Positions 14,220 through 18,485 of a stretch of DNA of 18,485 bases are shown here, piece after piece (the stretch's first letter is position 1; each line of letters opens with the position of its first letter). Location of the stretch: positions 1 to 18,485 of the forward strand of contig JBEPTZ010000087.1 of assembly GCA_041691815.1 (NCBI GenBank), written 5' to 3'. The position numbers and the translations under genes are program-made. Source of the DNA: 70-18 sp041691815. GTDB taxonomy: Bacteria > Pseudomonadota > Alphaproteobacteria > Acetobacterales > Acetobacteraceae. A model generated the notes under the pieces. That model saw only the letters and a list, made by a program, of their open reading frames with translations. It had not been told where the DNA came from and did not search any database.

Positions 14220-15509
14220 ATGATCCGCCGCCGCACCCTGCTGGCCGCCACTGCCGCCGGCCTCGCCATGCCCGCCATCGCCCGCGCCGAGACCACCAAA
14301 CTCAGCTTCTACTACCCGATCGCCGTTGGCGGCCCGATCCCGAAAATCTTCGACGGCTATTGCGCCGAATTCAAATCCGCCACCGGCATCGAGGTCACCC
14401 CGGTCTACGCCGGCGACTACGGCCAGACCGCCACCAAGGCGGTCACCGCCATCAAGGGCGGTAGCGGCCCGCAACTCGCGGTGCTGCTCGCCGCCGAGAT
14501 GCACAGCCTACAAGACATCGACATCCTGATCAGCCTGGACGAAATCGGCGGCCTGGCCGACGACGGCGCCGCCTGGGTGAAAAGCTTCTACCCCGCCTTC
14601 CTGGCCAACTCGGTGGTCTCCGGCAAAACCTGGTCGGTGCCGTTCCAGCGCTCCACCGCGATCATGTACTACAACAAGGACGCCTTCAAAGCAGCCGGCC
14701 TCGACCCGGAGAAATTCCCCCGCACCTGGGCCGAACTCAACGAAACGGCCGCCAAACTCACCAAGAAAGACAGCTCCGGCCGCGTCAGCCAATGGGGCGT
14801 CAAGCTGGCGGCCAATGTCGGCACCGCGCAATGGACCTTCGGTGGCATCGCCAACCAGGCCAACCACATCCTGATGAACCAGGCCGGCACCAAGACCTAC
14901 TTCAACGACCCCAAGGCGATCGCCGGCATGGAGTTCTGGCGCGACCTCGCCTTCGTCCACCACGTCACCCCCGAAGGCCTCTCCAACTGGTCGGCGCTGT
15001 CGCCAGACTTCCTCGAAGGCAACACCGCGATCATCGAACACACCACCGGCAACCTCACCAACCTGCGCACCAACGCCAAATTCCCGTTCGGCGTCGCCGG
15101 CCTGCCCGGCCAGACCGAGCCGCGCACCGTGGTCGGCGGCGGCAACATCTACTTCTTCAAACACGCCAGCGAGGCCGAACGCGCCGCCTCGCTCAAATTC
15201 GCCCGCTTCCTCACCGAACCCGAGCGCGCCGCCGACTGGTGCATCCAGACCGGCTACATCGCCGTCAGCCAGGCCGCCTACGAAACCAAGAAACTGAAGG
15301 ATTACGTCGCCGCCTACCCACCCGCCGACGTCGCCCGCAGCTTCCTGCCAGTGGCAGTCGGCGAACTCTCCACCTTCCAGAACCAACGCGTCTACTCGGC
15401 CCTCACCGACAACATCCAGGCCTGCCTCTCCGGCAAAATCTCCGCCAAACAAGCCATGGTAAACACCCAGTCCGAAGCCGACCGCATCCTGCGCCCGTAC
15501 GCCACCTGA
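14220..15509 (+). CDS. ABC transporter substrate-binding protein, UgpB-like (copy 2)
   Basis: This 429-residue protein is a second solute-binding family 1 protein. It has a twin-arginine-like signal (MIRRRTLLAATAAGLAMPAI followed by ARA, cleavage likely after residue 23). It matches copy 1 in many stretches: FYYPIAVGGPIPKIFDGY, WSVPFQRSTAIMYYNKDAFK, HTTGNLTNLRTNAKFPFGVA and a shared C-terminus ending LRPYA. It diverges in the middle, where the ligand pocket of the family lies, so the two may bind different ligands for one transporter. The ribosome binding site AAGGAG precedes ATG 14220. It lies 22 bp after copy 1; a 221-bp palindromic repeat separates it from the permease. Confidence 0.92.
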   Translation: MIRRRTLLAATAAGLAMPAIARAETTKLSFYYPIAVGGPIPKIFDGYCAEFKSATGIEVTPVYAGDYGQTATKAVTAIKGGSGPQLAVLLAAEMHSLQDIDILISLDEIGGLADDGAAWVKSFYPAFLANSVVSGKTWSVPFQRSTAIMYYNKDAFKAAGLDPEKFPRTWAELNETAAKLTKKDSSGRVSQWGVKLAANVGTAQWTFGGIANQANHILMNQAGTKTYFNDPKAIAGMEFWRDLAFVHHVTPEGLSNWSALSPDFLEGNTAIIEHTTGNLTNLRTNAKFPFGVAGLPGQTEPRTVVGGGNIYFFKHASEAERAASLKFARFLTEPERAADWCIQTGYIAVSQAAYETKKLKDYVAAYPPADVARSFLPVAVGELSTFQNQRVYSALTDNIQACLSGKISAKQAMVNTQSEADRILRPYAT

Positions 15510-15519
15510 TGGCACAGGG

Positions 15520-15740
15520 CGGACCGAGGCAGGCAAGGCTGGGGCGCTGCCCCAGACCCCGCCAGGGGCCGAGCCCCTGGACATCTCAACCCCTGATTGC
15601 CTGGGGGCAGAGGGGGCCGAGGTACTGGTTGCAACATTCCCTAGGCCCCCTCTACCCCCAGGCAATAAAAGTCGGGGGTTCCAAGGGCTTTGCCCTTGGC
15701 GGGGTGCGGGGCAGCGCCCCGTCTTGCTTGCCTCGGTCCG
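15520..15740. repeat. Long imperfect palindrome (~221 bp) between binding protein and permease
   Basis: Two arms of about 97-99 bp (15520-15618 and 15644-15740) are inverted copies, roughly four fifths identical by eye, around a 25-bp centre. Both outer ends read CGGACCGAGGC in inverted orientation. Each arm contains its own hairpins, for example CCAGGGGC-CGA-GCCCCTGG (15562-15580) and CCAAGGGC-TTT-GCCCTTGG (15681-15699, shifted at the loop by one base). It ends 7 bp before the permease ATG. It encodes nothing evident. It looks like a non-autonomous palindromic repeat (MITE- or REP/BIME-like) and may attenuate or process the operon mRNA. Confidence 0.85.
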
Positions 15741-15747
15741 CCGCGTG

Positions 15748-16617
15748 ATGCGTCGCGAGACGGTTCAGGCTTGGGCGTTGTTGTTACCGCCGTTGTTGTT
15801 GTTGGTCGGGTTCACGCATTACCCGGCAATAGTCACGCTGGCTGACAGTTTCTTCAGCACGCCGCGTGGCAGCCATCCGTCGGTCTATGTCGGGCTGGAC
15901 AACTACACGGCGTTGATGGGCGATCCGGTGTTCTGGAAGGCGTTGCAGAACAACGCCATCTATGCCGCGTTCACCATCCCGGCCTCCGTGATTCTGGCGT
16001 TGGCGATGGCGCTGGCGGTCAACACCGCGCTGCCTGGCCGGGCGCTGCTGCGCATGGCCTATTTCACGCCCACGATGCTGCCGATGATCGCGGTGGCGAA
16101 TATCTGGCTGTTCTTCTTCACCCCGGATTACGGCTTGTTCGACACCATTGTCGGCTGGTTCGGCATGGGCCGGCATAACTGGCTGGGCGAGCCAGCCACG
16201 GCCTTGCCGGCGATGATGGTGGTCGCGGTCTGGCAGGAAGCCGGCTTCTTCATGATCTTCTACCTCGCCGCCCTGCAGGCGATGCCGCCCGACCTCGCCG
16301 AGGCCGCCAACCTGGAGGGCTCGTCGCGCTGGAACTTCCTGCGCCGCGTCACCCTGCCGCTGTTGATGCCGACCACCTTGTTCGTGCTGGTCAACGCCTC
16401 GATCAACGCCTTCCGGGTGGTCGATCATGTCGTGGTGATGACCCGCGGCGGCCCGGACAACGCCACCACCCTGCTGCTCTACTACATCTACGAAACCGGC
16501 TTCCGCTTCTGGGACAGCTCCACCGCGGCGACCATGACCGTGGTGCTGATCGCCATCCTCGGCCTGCTCGCCTGGCTCCAGTTCGGCGTCCTCGGCAAGC
16601 GAGTGCACTACCGATGA
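15748..16617 (+). CDS. ABC transporter permease, UgpA/MalF-like
   Basis: This 289-residue inner-membrane protein has six hydrophobic segments, beginning with AWALLLPPLLLLVGF near the N-terminus. The cytoplasmic EAA loop that docks the ATPase reads LAEAANLEGSSRWNFLRRVT followed by LPLLMP. The neighbouring FFMIFYLAALQAMP and VVMTRGGPDNATTLLLYYIY are typical of UgpA/MalF-type sugar and sugar-phosphate importers. ATG 15748 is used; TTG 15724 is in frame, but it lies inside the palindromic repeat. No good ribosome binding site is visible, because the repeat ends only 7 bp upstream; GTG 15745 is an alternative. It pairs with the permease at 16754 to form the membrane channel. Confidence 0.92.
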   Translation: MRRETVQAWALLLPPLLLLVGFTHYPAIVTLADSFFSTPRGSHPSVYVGLDNYTALMGDPVFWKALQNNAIYAAFTIPASVILALAMALAVNTALPGRALLRMAYFTPTMLPMIAVANIWLFFFTPDYGLFDTIVGWFGMGRHNWLGEPATALPAMMVVAVWQEAGFFMIFYLAALQAMPPDLAEAANLEGSSRWNFLRRVTLPLLMPTTLFVLVNASINAFRVVDHVVVMTRGGPDNATTLLLYYIYETGFRFWDSSTAATMTVVLIAILGLLAWLQFGVLGKRVHYR

Positions 16618-16631
16618 GCGGCGTTTGGAAT

Positions 16632-16743
16632 GAAGCAAACAAGGCTCACAAAGAGGCGGAGAGACGGAGAGAAGCAAGCCAGGGCAATCCGATTCCTGCC
16701 TTCTCTTCGCCTTTACGTCTCTTTGTGAATCCTACCTTGCTTC
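16632..16743. repeat. Imperfect palindrome (~112 bp) between the two permease genes
   Basis: Left arm 16632-16683 and right arm 16695-16743 are imperfect inverted copies (outer GAAGCAA/TTGCTTC; inner run CACAAAGAG against CTCTTTGTG), with an 11-bp centre. The arms are purine-rich on one side and pyrimidine-rich on the other, so this is a different element from the GC-rich one upstream of the first permease. It starts 14 bp after the first permease stop and ends 10 bp before the second permease ATG. Nothing is encoded in it. Confidence 0.75.
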
Positions 16744-16753
16744 GGTCTGCCCG

Positions 16754-17563
16754 ATGAAAATCGCCACCCGCACATTGGAGATCGTCGGCGCCTGGGTGCT
16801 CGGCATCATGTGGATCCTGCCGCTGCTCTACGCGGTGTGGACCGCCTTCCACCCGGCCGCCTTCGCCACTCATTTCCAACTCACCGCCCCGCTCAGCCTG
16901 GAGAACTTCCACCGCGCCTGGCAGGCCGCCCCGTTCGCCCGCTATTTCCTCAACACCACCATCCTGGTCAGCATCGTGCTGGTCGCCCAGTTCGTGCTCT
17001 GCACCCCGGCCGCCTTCGCCTTCGCCCGGATGAACTTCCCCGGGCGAGACATCGTGTTCGGCGTCGTGCTGCTGCAACTGATGGTGATGCCCGACGTGCT
17101 GCTGGTGGCCAACTATCAAACGATGGCCCATCTCGGCCTGGTCGACACCATCCTGGCCATCGCGCTCCCTTACCTCGGTTCGGCGTTCGGCATCTTCCTG
17201 CTGCGCCAGACCTTCCGCTCGGTGCCGCAGGAACTCGACGACGCCGCCCGCCTGGAAGGCTGCTCGCTGCTGCGCCGGATCTGGAAAGTCTACGTGCCGC
17301 TGGCCCGCCCCACCTACATCGCCTACGGCCTGGTTGCGGTCAGCTACCACTGGAACAACTTCCTCTGGCCGCTGGTGATCACCAACTCGGTCACCACCCG
17401 CCCGCTCACCGTCGGCCTGTCGGTGTTCGCCTCCACCGACCAGGGCATCGACTGGTCGATCATCACCGCCGCCACCCTGATGACCAGCGCGCCGCTGCTG
17501 CTGGCCTTCCTGCTGTTTCAGCGGCAATTTGTGCAGAGCTTCATGCGCGCAGGAATCAAATGA
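16754..17563 (+). CDS. ABC transporter permease, UgpE/MalG-like
   Basis: This 269-residue inner-membrane protein has a first hydrophobic segment at about residues 9-27 and five more. The EAA loop reads ELDDAARLEGCSLLRRIWKV followed by YVPLARP, and the C-terminus ends LLFQRQFVQSFMRAGIK, closely resembling MalG/UgpE proteins (RYFVQGLTAGAVKG-type ends). It forms the channel with the UgpA-like permease. ATG 16754 is the only sensible start; the palindrome ends 10 bp upstream and no strong ribosome binding site is seen. Its stop overlaps the phosphatase start (ATGA at 17560-17563), so the last two genes are coupled. Confidence 0.93.
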   Translation: MKIATRTLEIVGAWVLGIMWILPLLYAVWTAFHPAAFATHFQLTAPLSLENFHRAWQAAPFARYFLNTTILVSIVLVAQFVLCTPAAFAFARMNFPGRDIVFGVVLLQLMVMPDVLLVANYQTMAHLGLVDTILAIALPYLGSAFGIFLLRQTFRSVPQELDDAARLEGCSLLRRIWKVYVPLARPTYIAYGLVAVSYHWNNFLWPLVITNSVTTRPLTVGLSVFASTDQGIDWSIITAATLMTSAPLLLAFLLFQRQFVQSFMRAGIK

Positions 17564-18345
17564 CCGCACTCGACCGCCGCCTCGCCACCGCCCTGGCCAT
17601 CGCCGAAGCCGCCGGCAAACTCGCCCTCTCCAAGCAACCCCCGCCGGGTGCCCCGATCGCCAGCCTGAAAGGCGCGCAGGACTGGCTGACCGAGGCCGAC
17701 GGCGCGGTGGAAGCCTTCATCGCCCACGCCCTCGCCGAAGCCTTCCCCGAAGACGGCTTCCAGGGCGAGGAAACCGGCCGCGGCAAGCAGGGCACCCTGG
17801 CCTGGGTGGTCGACCCGATCGACGGCACCTCCAACTTCGCCCGCGGCTCCAGGCGCTTCTGCGTCTCGATCGGCCTGCTGGAAGGCCGCACCCCGCTGCT
17901 CGGCGCCATCGTCGCCCCCGCTTTGGGCGAGGTGTTGGCCGCCCAACAAGGCCAAGGCGCCACCCTCAACGGCACCCCGATCCACGCCGCCGCCACCACC
18001 GACCTCGGCCGCGCCCAGATCGAATGCGGCTGGTCCGCCCGCCGCCCGAACTCCGGTTTCTACGCCCTCACCCAGGGCGTAATGAACGCCGGCGCCATGC
18101 TGCGCGCCAGCGGCTCCGGCGCCCTCGGCCTCACCGACGTCGCCGCCGGCCGCATCGACGGCTACGTGGAACTGCACATCAACCTGTGGGACGTCACCGC
18201 CGCCCTGGCGATCCTCACCGAAGCCGGCGCCGCGGTCTCCGATTTCACCGGCGGCCACGGCCTCACCGAAGGCAACGCCATCCTCGCCGCGGCGCCCGGC
18301 GTCGCCGCGCAGTTATCAGCCATCTCAGGAATCCCGATCAAGTGA
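17560..18345 (+). CDS. Inositol monophosphatase family phosphatase
   Basis: This 261-residue cytoplasmic enzyme belongs to the Mg2+-dependent, lithium-sensitive phosphatase family (inositol-1-phosphatase, histidinol-phosphatase, PAP phosphatase and relatives). Metal-binding motifs are intact: Glu70-Glu71 in GEETG, DPIDGTSNF (85-93, with Asp85 and Asp88) and LWDVTAAL with Asp211. Also seen are DWLTEADGAVEAFI near the N-terminus and EAGAAVSDFTG near the C-terminus. ATG 17560 overlaps the permease stop by 4 bp. Coupling to an Ugp-class importer suggests it dephosphorylates the imported solute or a product of it; this is inference. Substrate specificity cannot be read from the motifs. Confidence 0.92.
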   Translation: MTALDRRLATALAIAEAAGKLALSKQPPPGAPIASLKGAQDWLTEADGAVEAFIAHALAEAFPEDGFQGEETGRGKQGTLAWVVDPIDGTSNFARGSRRFCVSIGLLEGRTPLLGAIVAPALGEVLAAQQGQGATLNGTPIHAAATTDLGRAQIECGWSARRPNSGFYALTQGVMNAGAMLRASGSGALGLTDVAAGRIDGYVELHINLWDVTAALAILTEAGAAVSDFTGGHGLTEGNAILAAAPGVAAQLSAISGIPIK

Positions 18346-18352
18346 AGCAAGG

Positions 18353-18440
18353 CCTTCTTTTTGTGAACAAAAGGAAGCAAAAAAACTTTCTATCCATTGG
18401 AGTGTACGCAATCCCCACTGGGCAAATGCAGCAAGGCGGA
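18353..18440 (+). terminator. Hairpin region after the ABC operon, part of a palindromic repeat
   Basis: Just after the phosphatase stop, TTCTTTTTGT and ACAAAAGGAA (about 18354-18375) form a short A/T-rich hairpin. Downstream, AAGCAAAAAAACTTT (about 18373-18387) is repeated as an imperfect inverted copy in AAAGTTTTCCTGCTT near 18445-18459. A run of seven A follows the first hairpin. This could end the operon transcript, and it is also the start of a third palindromic element that may extend to the window edge. Base composition changes sharply from the gene before it. Confidence 0.5.
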
Positions 18441-18485
18441 TAAAAGTTTTCCTGCTTACCCACCTTGCTCAGCCGTTTGGAAAGT

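Noticed and set aside
12878..15665. Two long minus-strand frames opposite the two binding proteins
   Set aside because: Gly/Val/Asp-rich shadows; the plus strand has signal peptides, ribosome binding sites and family motifs.
15520..16743. CRISPR-like repeats
   Set aside because: These are single palindromes with inverted arms, not direct repeats separated by unique spacers, and no cas genes are present.

Overview
The window looks like a chromosome segment of a high-GC alphaproteobacterium. My best guess is Acetobacteraceae or a close relative within Rhodospirillales. This rests on strong G/C preference at third codon positions, an ispE next to a tetratricopeptide lipoprotein gene, a coaE-dnaQ pair with a 4-bp overlap, a Ugp-type ABC operon, and GC-rich palindromes between genes. 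The taxon is inferred; no rRNA is present.

Left edge (1-780): a strong hairpin, then two small unrecognised genes. The second runs out of its own sequence into a foreign segment. From about 785 to 6423 base composition is visibly less GC-rich and the content is accessory. It holds (a) a decayed ABC importer operon of the ferric-iron/aminoethylphosphonate type: a substrate-binding pseudogene with a missing 5' end and an in-frame amber codon, an intact ATPase, and a permease cut off after about 117 residues and joined in frame to the last ~35 codons of an IS transposase; and (b) a tightly coupled three-gene module, DUF3489 protein - DUF2924 protein - large serine recombinase, ending about 310 bp before a tRNA-Gln(TTG) gene.

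From 6424 to 11672 the window is core chromosome, mostly on the minus strand. A TPR lipoprotein gene overlaps or abuts ispE, which is followed 13 bp later by tRNA-Gln. A small plus-strand hypothetical gene converges on a secreted-protein gene, which lies downstream of coaE and dnaQ.

From 11800 to 18345 a plus-strand operon encodes a complete Ugp/MalK-class ABC importer: ATPase, two tandem paralogous binding proteins, two permeases and an inositol-monophosphatase-family phosphatase. It plausibly takes up a phosphorylated or polyol-like solute and the phosphatase acts on it after entry, but the substrate cannot be read from sequence. Different palindromic elements lie directly upstream of each permease start, and a third begins after the phosphatase gene. 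A perfectly contiguous tandem 15-bp repeat sits immediately before the operon's first start codon.

The most unusual observations are the half-dead transporter operon with one intact ATPase, the recombinase module beside the tRNA, and the placement of palindromes inside the Ugp-type operon. No CRISPR array, defence system or complete insertion sequence is visible.
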